A stretch of 64,000 nucleotides of DNA from Diphasiastrum complanatum (taxonomy: Eukaryota; Streptophyta; Lycopodiopsida; Lycopodiales; Lycopodiaceae): the NCBI GenBank assembly GCA_029204225.1, contig CM055103.1, positions 27,438,315 to 27,502,314 on the forward strand, written 5' to 3'. Position 1 is the stretch's first letter, and each line of letters opens with the position of its first letter. Of the stretch, positions 32,971-46,496 are shown piece by piece. A model generated the notes under the pieces. It was not told the DNA's origin and ran no database searches. It saw only the letters and a program-made list of their open reading frames with translations. Position numbers and translations under genes: made by a program.

Positions 32971-33479
32971 CACGCATCCATGCTCCACATCTACTCCGAT
33001 CTTCCCAACGCTCTTACCATTGTGTTCTCTGCCGTAAGAAGCGCTCCTATGATGATTCTGAAGGGAAACGTCTTATTGACCTCCTTTGAGTTAGATATTT
33101 TGCAAACATTGCCGATTGTCGCACCGTTGGATCCGGAGAGAGTGGACATACTCTCTCTGATATGCTTGTAAGGCCTGGTGGAAATCCACTGAAATATTCT
33201 AGCTGTAAGGCTGGTGGATGATTAGCCAATTGGACGTATGGATGGTGATTTTATCCATAGCCAATCCCAAATCTTTCCATTTTTGTCTTCACGGCATTGG
33301 CACGTAATAAGAATCTACCCGCAACTGACGAGGGCTGGCGACGTAACTCCTAATTGATTCCGGAGTTTTCTCAAAAATCGTGATTCTTCATGCCAGCTAC
33401 TCTCCCAGTGCAGGTATTTTGTCCAATTCTTTGTCGGCCTCGATCTCGGAGGTCTTAAATTTGAGAACCCATCCACCAC

Positions 33480-35421
33480 GCTAGGACTCATGTGGATGCT
33501 ACTTTAAGAAGGTCTGGATCTGGTCCTCGACGCTGATGGGCCTTCTGAATAAATGGCTTGTCCTTGATGAGGATGGACCCGCTTGTACTGCCGGTATAGT
33601 TGGCGGTTGATCTGCTAGATCTGGAGCTCCCCCCTGGTCCATGCTTGAATCAACCCCTGTATCCATCTGTACAGTTTCTTGGTGCGAAGGGGAGAATTGT
33701 GGCATGACCGGGACGGAAATTTGTGATCTGGCTTCCAACACTTGAACGACGGCTTTTTCATAGGCGTTGATGGTCTCTTTTGCCTTTGCCAACTCGGTTG
33801 AAGCTGCTCCTTTGAACCTATCAAAGTGGCCTTAGAATCCCTGAAGGGCCACTTTGTATGTTTCCACTTTCTTGAACAAATATGCAATCTCCGTCGACGT
33901 GATCGGATGATCAGGTATTTGTGTTTGCAGATATGCATCACGCGCAAGGGTGGTTGCATCCAATTCACCTTGAAGCCGTGTGCGATCTTGTTCGACCATT
34001 TGTAATTGCCCTGCACCTGTTGCTTGGTATCTTGCACTGCCTTATCTACCTGATCTTGTGCGGTTGTTGGGGCGTTTTGCAGGGAGCTGATGTAGGTTTC
34101 CAAGGATCAGCTTGTTGCTGGGCCAATGACTTTTCGCTTTCAGCCTTTTCTTCATATTGCTTGGCTATCTTCTCCTCTCGATCCAACTGGACAATTTTTT
34201 GGCTAATCAGAGTGTTTTCGGATCCTAAATCATAGATCATCTGCTCCATTTCCTTCTTCTTATCCAGCATAGACTGGATCACTTGCCCAAGGCTTGAAAC
34301 TAACCCGAGAGCATCACCAGAATCGACAGTCGTGGAGGTGGCAGCAGTAGGAGACCCTGATGGTACCGTCCTTGGTAGGTGTGGAATAGGTGCCAAGGTC
34401 TCTTCTTCTTCAAAAATATCCTCTTCTTCAAACCCTTCAGGCACCGTGGCGTCGAACTGCTTTGGTGACTTTACAGTTGTGTCGACCCAAAGTGTGGCTG
34501 GGCTACCCTGTGTGGGAGGTTGCTGACTGGCATCTTCGACACCAACAGTAGCTTCATGGATATGCCCGAATCCTCCCAGAGGATTGGGGTTCAAAGGGTG
34601 CTGGGATCTGGGGCATTTCAAAGATTTCGGTGTCCCCAAGGGGGTCGGAATCATCGAACATATCCATGAAAAATTGTGTGTTGGGTGAGGCGGCCTGGGC
34701 AGCCGTGATGGGAATGGTAGGCCCAATGGTCAAGATTGTCCTTGTATGGGAGCAGAGGCGAGGGAAGCATCAGAGGCGAGGGGAATGAGAAGTTTAATGC
34801 GAATAGCAACAGGGGGTGGAAGCGCAGCTGACGAGATATGCCTAGTACGTCATCGTGACGCGGAAGGCGAGTCAGGAATTATGATTTCGCTGCATGGACA
34901 ACGACGACTATGAGAACTTGAGGCCTGGTGAGATGACTCGGTCGGTGCTCTTCGTAAACTGAAAGCACAGAATTCAGGTGGAAGATATGGATTCTAGTTT
35001 CTAAGTGAGAAGCGGCTAAGAGGGACAATAGAGAGCCAACGGCAAACTGCTGCTTTGTATTGGCCTTAATAGCTCGCTTGAGCTCACTAGAAACAGTCTT
35101 AAACCAGTTATATGGTTCAAGAAGGGCTTTGGCCAACTTTATGTGGGACTCCACTATCTTGTGAAGGATTTGAGATGTGATGCGGTCTTTCCTGAGGTTG
35201 CCAACCATCAGGAAATGATTCAACAATTGGGCAGCGGCGTGGATGGAAGGCTCAGTGATGGCTTTCAGAAGGTAGCCATCATTAGTCCAATGCAGATCGT
35301 TGGTGAGGTCAATGTATGGCTTGATGGCCTGTTTGGCGTGCTTGTAATTGGGTGAGGCTTGCGTACCGGATGAGATTCCTATAGCGAATCTGAGATAGTT
35401 TCTGGAAAAATCTATATCCAA
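33480..35421 (-). pseudogene. Minus-strand coding block with coiled coil, unknown retroelement protein
   Basis: Three minus-strand frames lie in series. 35421-34879 is a helical protein-like block (NYLRFAIGISSGTQASPNYK...). 34726-34046 has a Pro-rich start, an acidic EGFEEEDIFEEEE patch, then a long coiled coil (KKKEMEQMIYDLGSENTLIS...). 33792-33499 is a helical, then Pro/Ser-rich tail. The coiled coil continues across a frameshift near 34.0-34.1 kb. Orientation matches the minus-strand element bounded by the family E LTRs, so this may be its gag-like or accessory protein. No zinc knuckle or enzyme motif is visible and the family is not recognised. Confidence 0.4.
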
Positions 35422-35452
35422 TCACATTATCAATTTGATCTAAATTTGTAAG

Positions 35453-36451
35453 ATGGCTGCCCCTGGAGCTATTCCTGGAGGTGCTCCACAGGAGGTCAAT
35501 CCAATTATTGTTAGAAGAGCACCTCGATTGGATCTACCCAAATATAATGGAGTAACAAATCCAGTTAGATTTCTTCAGATCTATGTTGAATCCTGTGAGG
35601 TCTATGGTGAGATTTATCCTCAAGATAAATTTAAGCTGTTTCCTATGGCCTTAACAGGCGCAACACAAGTTTGGTACTATAACCAAGATGAAACTGAGCG
35701 TACAGATTGGGAGGTTGTTAAACGAGCCCTTATCACACGGTTCAAACCACGGAAGTTTATGGAAGACCCTTTCGTACTTTTAAGTAAAATTAAAATGGGA
35801 AAGCGGGAAATGGTTCGAGATTTAGGGTTTAGGGTTTAGGGTGAAAAGTCTTAGATCTGAATTAAGTGAGCTTGAATTAAGTGAAAAGTCTTAGATCTGA
35901 ATGTGAGCCTAAGCTGATTAATGAAAATGCCATGATTATGTGGTTTTTGTCATGTCTACCTAAACGGATTAGACATGAACTGAAACGCCATAATGAGTAC
36001 GCACTTTTGCAAAATGCGATGGACGATGCAATTCGGGAGGAGGATCAAGATTCAGATGATGAGCCGAATGTCAGTATGTTGCCTTATACAGTAGGGCAGA
36101 ATACTACGACATCCACCACTATTGCATCAATGAATGCCAATGCTACTGCAGAAATGATGCCCAATGAGTTCGAGAAACTTGGGAAGATCCAGCAGAAACA
36201 GATGGAAAAGTTGCAGTTGCAATTTGATGAGAAGATCAAAGCATTGGAAAATTTCCACGGAGAAGCGAACAAAGAATCTGAGAAGTTTGCAAAGACTTTT
36301 CCTACCAGGGAAAATGTCTGGTGTTCTATTTGTACAGGAAATCACACTAGTTAACGAGTGTCCTCAATTGAAAAAACGAATGGAAATCAGTGTTTGCCAT
36401 CTATGTAATTCACCTAACCATGAGACTGCCTTTTGCAACTTCAACCCTTAG
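35453..36451 (+). pseudogene. Ty3/gypsy gag (retrotransposon gag domain)
   Basis: Starts MAAPGAIPGGA. The core LDLPKYNGVTNPVRFLQIY, then LFPMALTGATQVWYYN and FKPRKFMEDPF is a typical gypsy gag. It is broken at about 35820 by (TTTAGGG)3 plus a 40-bp duplication. It resumes at 35893 (RSECEPKLINENAMIMWFLS) and ends in a coiled coil and Cys-rich knuckles (CSICTGNHTS..CP; CHLCNSPNHETAFC), crossing a stop at 36354. It is nested within the family E element and has opposite polarity to it. Confidence 0.8.
35821..35903 (+). repeat. Interstitial telomere motif and 40-bp tandem duplication
   Basis: TTTAGGG occurs three times in a row (35821-35841), the plant telomere repeat. The 40-bp unit beginning GTGAAAAGTCTTAGATCTGA follows at 35841 and again at 35881. 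Both interrupt the gypsy gag frame. Confidence 0.85.
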
Positions 36452-36886
36452 ATAATTCACCAACGGTATGCCCAGATGGGATATCGAGATCCATAGTATA
36501 GAGGCAATCCAGTAGCAAGACTACGACAATCTACTCTTGGATACCCGGAACGTCTAGCTTTGTCTGCCCCACCAAAACACTCCGTTCCTCCTGCCAATTT
36601 GATGGAACCAGAACCTTACGAAAGAGCTGAGCAATGGAGCTATGGTAATGATCAAGAAGGTGGATCTTTAGAATAGTATGCCATTTATGCTGTCGCTCAA
36701 CAACAAGCCTCAAGAAATTGGGCCAGAGCACCACTTGGATGCTTTGCATGTGGAAAAAATCACAGAGTTGCATAATGCCCAAATAAAGAAAAATTTGTAC
36801 CATTCTGTCGTGACTGTGGATATGGGCATTGCTATAAAGACTGTCCAGCAAGACCGAAGCCACCACCAGCTACAGCACCTGTAAAT
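36452..36886 (+). pseudogene. Gypsy gag zinc-knuckle region
   Basis: A broken frame with CCHC-type elements: CFACGKNHRVA.CP (about 36739-36780) and FCRDCGYGHCYKDCP (about 36800-36845). In-frame TAG stops occur near 36497 and 36675. It links gag to the protease segment, which opens at 36887. Confidence 0.7.
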
Positions 36887-37939
36887 TTGATAACAATCAA
36901 GCAAGGATCGGTAGCTCATAATAAACCAAGTGCACCCTTGATGGTAGTCACCAGAGCACAAAAGCAAAAAGAACCAGTAGTGGATTCAGTACCTGCTGAT
37001 TCTATACCATTGAACGATACACCAACAACATCGGAAGTCTATCCAAATCTTAATGCAGAAAAACGAAGATATCAGGATATGAGACAATGGATTAAACATC
37101 TGCAAGAAGAAGAGGAACTTGAAGCTGCTAAAGTAACAACTGAAGTTCGGTCTTCACCATTGCAGCCTCCAAGAAATTTACGTACGGATATGAATGATCA
37201 ATTACATCATCACGAAGAACCCTTCAAGATGACTGAACTGGAAGCACCGCATACAAAATTACTCATGAATATTTTGTCTAGCAAGATCAATATTTCATTG
37301 GGAGAGTTCCTAAAGTTGGTGCCAAGAGCAAAAGAAGTCTTAGCGCAAAAGTTAGCTCAAGAAGAATCAGAAGACCATCAAGAGCCACTTTTTTGTGCTA
37401 GATTTGAAGAATCTAACGATGTACTCCATGTTGGAGCCGCTTGGGAAAGTGAACAAAAGAATATCACTCTGCCGATACAACATAGACAATTTCCTAAAGA
37501 AGCAGTCATGATAGACATCGGTTCAGGAGTTAACTTGATTTCTACAAAGCTATGTGCAAAATGGGGCCTTACAAAGATTAAGCCTGTTAATTTTGCTATT
37601 AAGCTAGCTGATCAAACGACGGTTCGTCCACGAGAAATGGTGGAAGATATACATGTCAGGATTGCAGGAGTACAGTTCGTCATTACTTTCGTTGTGATGG
37701 ACTTACCAGAAGCACCAAATGTCTACCGAGTTCTCTTAGGACGTCCATGGTTACGAGTTGCGCAAGTAGTTCATAGCTGGGGTACCGGCAAAATCACTTT
37801 TGAAAATCGTGAACGTGCAGTTAAAATTGATCCTACGACTTGGACTATCAAGCTAGTGGTTCAAAAAGCGGATGACGATTCATCAACAATGGATCACACT
37901 TGTGATCGACTAGAGAAAAAAATTGGGAGTTCATTATGA
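36887..37939 (+). pseudogene. Ty3/gypsy aspartic protease region
   Basis: A 350-residue open frame. The N-terminal half is a Gln/Glu-rich helical linker. The C-terminal half carries the retropepsin-type motif IDIGSGVNLIS, where the usual Asp-Ser/Thr-Gly is spread as D-I-G-S-G, and the gypsy-typical YRVLLGRPWLR block. This supports the protease assignment. The exact triad appears altered, so activity is doubtful. It overlaps the next frame by 17 nt. Confidence 0.8.
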
Positions 37940-38847
37940 TTCTCAAACGGATAATGTCAAGTGGAACGAAGCTCTTGCAACAATTGATTGTATAGCAGAA
38001 TATATGTGTCAACAAGATATTCAATCAGAGATGAGCGAGATTTCCTTGTTAGATCGAACTTTGGATACGCCAATCACGTTTCCACTAAATGTGCTGAATG
38101 TAGCCTGGATATCAACGGAACCTATACCAGTTCCAATTGAGGATGATCTCATACCAATGAGCCATGCCTTAACTTATGATGGCAATGCAGAACTTACGAA
38201 TGAACAGATTCTACATCATATGGATCTGACCAGATTTGGAGTGCGTAATGTTCCTGATGAACCAACAATCAAATCACCCAAAGCAGTTATATTGAAGGGA
38301 GATAGGATGACAAGTTCGATGACAAAGAAACAAGCAAAGCAACATTATAATACGGTCCTGAAATGGGAAAATCCCCCTCAAAAGATCGATTTAAAGGAAG
38401 TGCCACCTCTATTGGATAAAGGCAAATGAAAAGTCAAGAATGATTCTTCAAGTCAGATCTCCAGCAAGACATCATCGTCTAGGAAGTCTTCACCTGAGAA
38501 GAAAGATTTATCATCCTGAAAGTCATCACCTCCACGATCAATTCCTGCTAAGAAGACTAAACGGAGATCCAAGACAAGTCCTTTTGAAAAAGAACAAGCA
38601 AATGTAGTCCAACATGATATGCCAGAGCATTTTAAACGTTATACACTGCCCTAAAGCACATCGTGAACCTGAAGAACACATGCTGGAATTTAAAGAGGTT
38701 TACGATGGCCCAACTAGGACGCAGCCAATGAATCTTGCCAAACCAGGAGAACCGAAAAAGATTGTACAAGTGGGATCACAACTTACTCCTAAACAGTATC
38801 AAGCACTCCATTTGCTACTTATTAAGTATCAAGATTGCTTTGCATAG
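37923..38847 (+). pseudogene. Gypsy protease-RT linker
   Basis: Two frames (37923-38429 and 38614-38847) separated by stops. The second contains YDGPTRTQPMNLAKPGEP and LLIKYQDCFA, the segment that normally precedes the gypsy RT. No enzymatic motif is present. Confidence 0.6.
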
Positions 38848-40065
38848 ACTTATCAAGATTTGAAGGGTATTCCGACATCAGTCATTGAACATACCATACC
38901 TTTAGTACCTGATGCAGTATCAAAGGTTACAAAGTTCTATCGCTGTAATTTTAATGTGGCAGATCTGATAAAGAAAGAACTTCAGAGATTGCTTGACGCC
39001 GATTTCATTTATGAGATTGAGCATACCGAATGGATTTCACCGATTGTCATTCTAAGAAAAATGAAAAATTGCGAATCTGTGTGAATCTCAAAACATTGAA
39101 TAAAGTAACACGGAATGATCACTTTCCGTTACCTTTTACTGAAAGCATTTTGGATCGTCTTGCTGGAGCGGAAGCTTATAGTTTCCTGGATGGATTTAGT
39201 GGTTACGACCAGGTTAAGATTGCACCTGCCGATCGTCACAAAACTGCTTTTGCAACAGAATGGGACACCTATGCTTACAAAGTAATGTCGTTTGGACTTT
39301 GTAATGCACCAAGTTCATTCCAAAGAGTAATGCAATTTGCCTTTAAATATTATCTGCAAAAATTCCTTGAAATTTACTTGGACGATTTGGGAGTTCATAG
39401 TACAGATACAGACCACCTAGATCGATTGGAGAAAGTCTTTGAAAGATGCCGCAATTATCAGATTTCTCTAAATCCAGAAAAATGCCAGATATGGGTTTCT
39501 CACGGAGTGGTGCTTGGACATGTGATATCAAGACATGGTATTGCCATCGACTACTGTAAGATCAAAGTTATTGTGGAATTGCCACCGCCAGCAACAATTC
39601 GAGTAGTTTATGTGTTTATGGGTCATGCGAACTAGTATCGAATTTTTATTATCTTCTTTGCGGATTTAGCACGACCTATATACAAAGTAACTATTGTTCC
39701 TATTTGGACTATAGAGGCATTAGAAGCCTTTGAAAAGTTAAAAAAAGGTCTCCAGATTGGACATTAGAATTTCATGTTCATATGGATGCCTCAAAATACG
39801 CCATTGGATCAGTTTTGATGCAGCCAGGTGACTATAAGAAGGATTATCCTATATGATTTGCAAGCAGACAGCTTACAGATCCATAGAAGAATTATTCAAC
39901 AACAGAACGTGAAGCGCTAGCCATGATTTTTTTTGTTCAAAAATTTCATGGTGGTTGAGCTTTTCTTGAGAAACAGGCTCACTACCTCATGGAAACGCAC
40001 TTTGCATTTTATACGGATCATCAACCGTTACTTTACTTGGTAAATAAGATATGTAGCTGAATTCG
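38848..40065 (+). pseudogene. Ty3/gypsy reverse transcriptase and partial RNase H
   Basis: A frameshift near 39060 splits the RT start (IKKELQRLLDADFIYEIEH.EWISPIV) from its core, LRICVNLKTLNKVTRNDHFPLP. Then come YSFLDGFSGYDQ, FGLCNAPSSFQRVMQ and the active-site YLDD (EIYLDDLGVHS). RNase H pieces follow with stops: TEREALAMIFFVQKF and FYTDHQPLLYLVNK. The element ends near 40065 without integrase or a matching LTR. The intact YLDD and connected frames suggest it is younger than the flanking debris. Confidence 0.85.
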
Positions 40066-40186
40066 ATTCATTCCTCACTTGTGCTAGCGAAGCTCGTGCG
40101 AATTTTTCTTGCGCCCAAAGCCTTCCAAATTTCCTGCATTGCCTTCTAATACACTCTCACGCGATTATAATTCCTTTCTGATCATC

Positions 40187-40549
40187 ATGTCTTCTACCGA
40201 TACTTCCCAGTCTCTGCGCTATACTATCCATCGTGATGTCCCATCTGCAACAGACATCATGATTCTTCCTAGCACAAGCATGGTCACTCAGTGGATGACC
40301 CTTGCGGAGCCTCTACTTACTGGAATGGGTATTCATGAGAGAGCCTTTTCGGGACGCATCAATATGGATTTCATCACTCTTGCCTTAAGTACATGGAAGG
40401 AAGAGGAATCCAAGTTTTATATCACCTTCCAAAGAGCCATACACAAGGTGCGCATCACTGAGGCTAGCTCTATTCCACTTTTCAAAAATATGATTCTATA
40501 TGATGAAAAACTACCCAAAATTCGATCAATCGATACTTCTCAAAAATGA
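40187..40549 (+). CDS. Hypothetical ORF
   Basis: An open frame of about 120 residues from ATG 40187 (MSSTDTSQSLRYTIHRDV...). It looks protein-like, with Trp and balanced charge. An upstream in-frame start at 40109 is possible. It begins just after the truncated gypsy RNase H and has no recognisable domain. It may be a gag-type or accessory fragment of the surrounding element. Confidence 0.3.
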   Translation: MSSTDTSQSLRYTIHRDVPSATDIMILPSTSMVTQWMTLAEPLLTGMGIHERAFSGRINMDFITLALSTWKEEESKFYITFQRAIHKVRITEASSIPLFKNMILYDEKLPKIRSIDTSQK

Positions 40550-41586
40550 TAAATCTCTCAGAGTCTAATTCAGAATATATCAGATTTGATCCAAATTTTG
40601 ACAGAGACTTGATCTGGAAAATCAGAAACTAAAAATAGGACTGGCAAAGGTTCTCTAGGCAAAGGTTGTCTCGACGAAGATTCAACAATGCTATTTTGGG
40701 ATAAAAACTCTCTGAATACTTTTCTGGCAATTTCTTGGGAAATAACCTTCGTCGACTTCTTAGCTGCAAGATCTAACACAGATAAAACTATGGAAAACCA
40801 AATGAAGGTTTCTGACACAAAAAAATATAGTTTTTGTGATCTAAGAATCAAGATTTTTGTGATCTGATCAAGATAAATCTTCGTCAAACTCAAAAATAGT
40901 ATTTTTATATAAATAGAATGTTCTGAAAACTCGACGAAGGTTCTGGCGAAGGATCAAGAGTAATATTGGTAATTTTGCAAAAAAGTGACTTTTTTGACAA
41001 AAATATGACAATATGACAACTGATCCTCTTAAAACCTTCCTATTTTTGGTATTATTCTTCGCCGACCTGGCAGTAGATAGATTTGAATCACATCTAAGCA
41101 CAGTGAATTGGGTGAAGGTTCTTTTTCTGTATTTTTTTAGGGTTTTGATAATTTTTGGTGGATTTTGGTGGTTTTTCTGATGTTTTTGGAAATCTGTTGG
41201 GAATTAATCTTCGCCCTTCAAACTGAAGGTTTTGTAAACAAAACCAAAGGTGTCTGCAACTCGGAAAAGGTTTCCTAAAAGAGGGTAAAAAGTTTTGAGC
41301 TCTGATGACGCTTTTTGCCTCTTTTTGACAAATTTGACAGATTTGACCGATTTTTATTATTTTCTCTGATATCTCAGATCCAAACGGATCTTAAGATTGG
41401 TGATCTGAATAGCTTTTCCTGTTTAATAATCAGGATAGATTTCAAACAAGCAAATCCACTCAAATCTAGCAAAATCAATCCCAAACTAACCCTATAATGC
41501 AGTTTTAACACTATTCATGCCACGACAAGATGCCTAATGCAAGCTAACCATCAGCCAAACACGATACAAACTGAAATATTGGCGTA
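40550..41586 (-). mobile_element. Leader of the minus-strand family E element
   Basis: Lies downstream of the PBS on the minus strand. It contains many dispersed GAAGGTT / CTTCGYCGA words (for example near 40669, 40746, 40878, 40933, 41057 and 41210). No coding domain is seen. Confidence 0.4.
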
Positions 41587-41587
41587 G

Positions 41588-42390
41588 CTCCCCGACAACG
41601 GTGCCAAAATTGTAGTGGGTTTCTTTCCTTGCCTAACCTGAATCCAAGATCTAGTCAATCTAGCATCAAAGAGACGAAGTTAGTTGTCACGCAGAGGTTC
41701 GTTCCCATGAGAACAATAGTATAGTTCAGATTTCAACATGAATGGAGGATCTAATACTAACATCCATTAACACTACATCCATTAACCCTACTTCCATTAA
41801 CCCTAAATTCACAACAATGATAGAAACTTACTCTTCTCTCTCTCCCTTTCTCTCTCACAAAAAGCATAAGAAATAGCAATCCCAATAATGATCAGATCCA
41901 ACAATTAGTAAAATTCAAAGAAAGCATGAGAAATGGAGGAGAAGAGAGGAAGAGCAAGGACATTCATCAATCCATTTCTAAAGAGAACCAATCTGCTTTA
42001 TTGAAATGAGGAAATGAACATGAGGAACAACTCGAGTTGGTCCCTTTTTTATAGTAGAGAGGAGGACCTTGGCCTCTGAATTCTATTGGTCCAGTCTTGC
42101 CTCTCTTTTTATTCAAATTTAAAAACATGTGGGAGCCATCAAATTTGGAGGGAAACCCAACTTTATTCACTAACTTGACATTTAGGCCCTGCGACATTAA
42201 AAGTCCCGCAAAAAGGCCTAAAGTCCTTTTATTAACTTTCTAATTAATCAAATAACTATGTGGTCATTGGGTTGGACTTACACACGCAGGGTGCCAAATC
42301 CCTCTCACTTATTAACTAGGGTTAGGATTGCCTTGAGTTCCGCAAATCCTCCAATAGAAGGTAGGCTAAAACATACTCTAAGTCATTTTA
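41588..42390 (-). repeat. LTR (family E, 5' side) with primer-binding site
   Basis: On the minus strand the LTR ends ...CCCACTACA at 41611. It is followed within 3 nt by TTGGCACCGTTGTCGGGGAG (41607-41588), a PBS form typical of several plant gypsy lineages. The first 353 bp (41611-41963) repeat at 32618-32970. The outer end is not fixed and is estimated between 42.25 and 42.4 kb. A TATA-like TTTTTTATAG lies at 42044-42053. Confidence 0.65.
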
Positions 42391-42399
42391 GATTGAGTG

Positions 42400-44698
42400 C
42401 ATTTTTGCAAAAATGCGAAAAGTGCGAGCCTTAGTTAATTTGTCACTTCGGGTATGTCGAGGACTTCGGTTGAGTCAACTTCGGACACTTCGAGCTTTGG
42501 CTGCAGGGGCAAACGTCGGGCACATTGGTGACTTCGACTTCGGGGAATGCCAGGGAATGGTTGCAAGAGTTTACCATTTCCAACAATACTTGGGCATTTA
42601 GACTGGGAGATGATAGGATTCATCATTCAGATGAAGATAGTAAAGGATAATGCATTCAGATTGGGCCAGGGCTGGATCTCTCTCTTCGCCAAAAGTTTGC
42701 AATGTGAAAACACGTATAGGAGCTATGAAAATTCATGTCATTATGACCACACAAAAACTTAGTATATAAAATGTACCATAGCTCCACCGAAACACATTCC
42801 GCTGAAACACCTGTCATGAATGCTATCTTAAAGGAAATATATTTTGTTGAAAATGCAAAAAAAAAATAGCTACTACATAAAAATATATATATATATATAA
42901 AGAACAGCTGAAAAAAAAATACTTCACACAAACTAAATTTTTTGCAATGTGAGGAAACAAAAAACAATAGTATAAAATCTGTTTTTCTGGAGAAACAATA
43001 AATTTTAATGGGTGGTCCATAAACCCCAACTGAAATTTCTTCAACGTGCAATTATGAAATGTATACTGCAATCCGTATAATGGTTAGTTTGGTTAGGAAG
43101 AAAGCAACAAAAATGAATCTAAATGCATGGTAGATCGAGCACTTATGATTGGCATTGAAAGTATATCACAAGTGGAATTGTTCTAATTATCAATGAAATT
43201 ACAATTGAGACTTTCTTTTCTCAGTTTTATTCTTGAGAAATGAGTAGTTTACAGACAATAATCAGATATGAAATTCTGGGACTTTGTTCATTGCAGATGA
43301 TTCATGCATGACTTCAATTTCTTCTATAGGAAATTCTTTAAGGATAGTTCCATGCCTCAATGAACAAGGAAGAGTACAATGAGCAAACTGTGGCATTGAC
43401 AAGGCAAAGCTTTACACTTTGAGTGATCAAACTACTCCAATACATTTTTATTCTAAATTCAAATCCAATAAAACTTTTTGAGAAGCAAGGAAATGTTGCT
43501 ACTTTGAATCAAGACATCATTCTACACAAAGAGCAATAATGTTAATGATGTATTATACTATATTTTATAGGTCATTATTAAGAACAAAATATTGGAACGA
43601 TTTTGCATAATCTCGAATAACATTTGTCTCATTGTACAAGTGTGTTGTAAAGTTACAAACAATGAGAAAATGTTAAACATGAAGACTTCAAAGAATTATC
43701 AAGTCCCTCTCTTGCTTCCCTCGTGCCTTGTACATTATTTCCTCAAACATTATTGAAGAGCAAAATAATCCAATGTTATTGCTATAATTTTGAATAACAT
43801 GTGTCTAACAAAGCATTACAAATGTGGTATCTAGTTACACAGGATGAATAAAAGATTAATTGAATGTTGAACATGAAAAATTCAAAGAAAGAGCTTTTTC
43901 ATTCTCTTCCTTCCCTCCTCTCTTGATCAAACTCCACCCATGTTTCTTTTATTTGTATAATTTGATGTTGGTCTCCATCCTCATCGCTCTAAATATTGTC
44001 TAATCAACATTCACTTATTATTCTCAAATCGCTGTTGCTCCCAATCAATGGTCTGTATTGTTAAATAAGCAAGCCTCTGTGTTTCTCATAGATCGAATAC
44101 ATCTACACATTAGGTTTCAAATATGGTACTTCTTGGTTACAAGTATCATTTCAATTACATAAAATATCAAAAAATGGGCATTTGCTTCTAGGTAAGTTGT
44201 TGTAGTCACGAATACATTTGGAATAGGCACTTTTACACCATATTCGATTGCTTTTTGGCCTAAGAATGTCTTGCAAGATAGACAAAAGCAAGTATTTGCT
44301 TGAGCATCATTTTTATCATACATGTTATCATTGTCCTCTTGTGTTGCATCTATAGATCCTTTTTATCTACTGCCTATAGTTTTCTTTAGTTGGGAAGTCT
44401 CTTCCACTTAAAAAATACGAGTGAATATTGAGGCCAACAAAAATGTAGCCAAGGTTGTTGGCTAGCTATCAAAAATTAGCTCATGTCCAAAATGTGCAAA
44501 GGTTAGTAGCAAGTAATGCAGTTATCAACCACTGAAGGCAAACAATCAAGAATAACTATCATATTGGAGCATTTAGCTATTGAATGAGGCCAATAGTCCC
44601 ATAATCAAATGGTGGAACTAACATATTAGCCATCATATTGTTAGAGCTTGGAAGTGAAAGTATCAAAGTGTCTAAAAATCAAATGCAAAAGCGTTAAG

Positions 44699-44700
<2 letters not shown>
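42400..44700. other. Gene-free stretch
   Basis: No recognisable gene. 42437-42543 contains seven CTTCG words at short irregular spacing. The remainder is AT-rich, with a (TA)n run near 42883-42899. Confidence 0.4.
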
Positions 44701-44771
<71 letters not shown>

Positions 44772-44794
44772 GCAGTAAGAAGGGGGGGGGGGGG
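44701..44794 (+). repeat. (GT)n microsatellite and G13 run
   Basis: GT dinucleotides run from 44701 to 44769, and an uninterrupted run of thirteen G lies at 44782-44794. Apparent Cys-Val frames are artefacts. Confidence 0.95.
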
Positions 44795-45037
44795 ATGTTG
44801 GTGTTCCTCTCATCTAATCCACACATTAAAAAACTTTATAAACTTAAAAGAGAAAATATTTATCAGCCTACACTTGGCATCACATTTTGTGACACTCTCG
44901 CTTAAAACAAAAATTGTGTTTTAGTTTTAGCCAACATGCTATAGAATACTTGAGCAGATGGCTTCTCACTAGAGAGATAGAGAGAAATACACAAACAATA
45001 CTAATTCATAAGTTTCTCTACCATATCAAACTACAAT

Positions 45038-45625
<588 letters not shown>

Positions 45626-45788
45626 TCAAGAAGAAGACGGTTTCATCCACCTCCTCCTAAGTCGTATGTAGTATGGGGAGTAGTAGGGCTCAGGCCTAAG
45701 AGCCTTGGATATGCTTGCACAACAAGTAAAAGCAAGAACTACTTCTATTTACAAGCAATGCTGCAAATAACAAAACATATCCAAAGAG

Positions 45789-45953
<165 letters not shown>

Positions 45954-46496
45954 ATGCAAAGCACACTACATCAATCATAAACGTCATTACGGAATTTTTT
46001 TTACGTAAACTTCAGTTTTACGAAATTTGTCAGCCATTAACACTGATTTGTGACCCAACTATCTGAGCACATGCATATGACCACTCAAATCGATTGTAAA
46101 TCCCTCATGCATGTCAGAACCACTATGAGAATCAGCATGCAACCAAATCCATGCAAGCACAATACTACAAATTAGGTTTTATCAAAACTTGACAATTTTC
46201 ACATATTGACATGAAATTGCTCATACATGAAATAAAATGAGTACTATAAGATATAAGAATACTTTTGTGTTGTTCATTTGACCTTTCTCAAACCTTTAAA
46301 AACTTGCAAAAATTGATCTTCAATGCTTTGAACTTTTGGTTCCATCTCGATGCCTTATCCAAGGTGCCAATTTGGTGTTAATGAAGCAAACTAAGAACAT
46401 CCTCATGCTCAGCCAAAAAAAAAATCATAAAATTTACTTTAAACATGTCTAACAGTAGTTAACCTCCCTAAAATCTACCTCTCAAACATGTAATTG

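Noticed and set aside
35821-35842. TTTAGGG run as a true chromosome end
   Set aside because: Only three units occur, and gag coding sequence continues on both sides, so it is interstitial.
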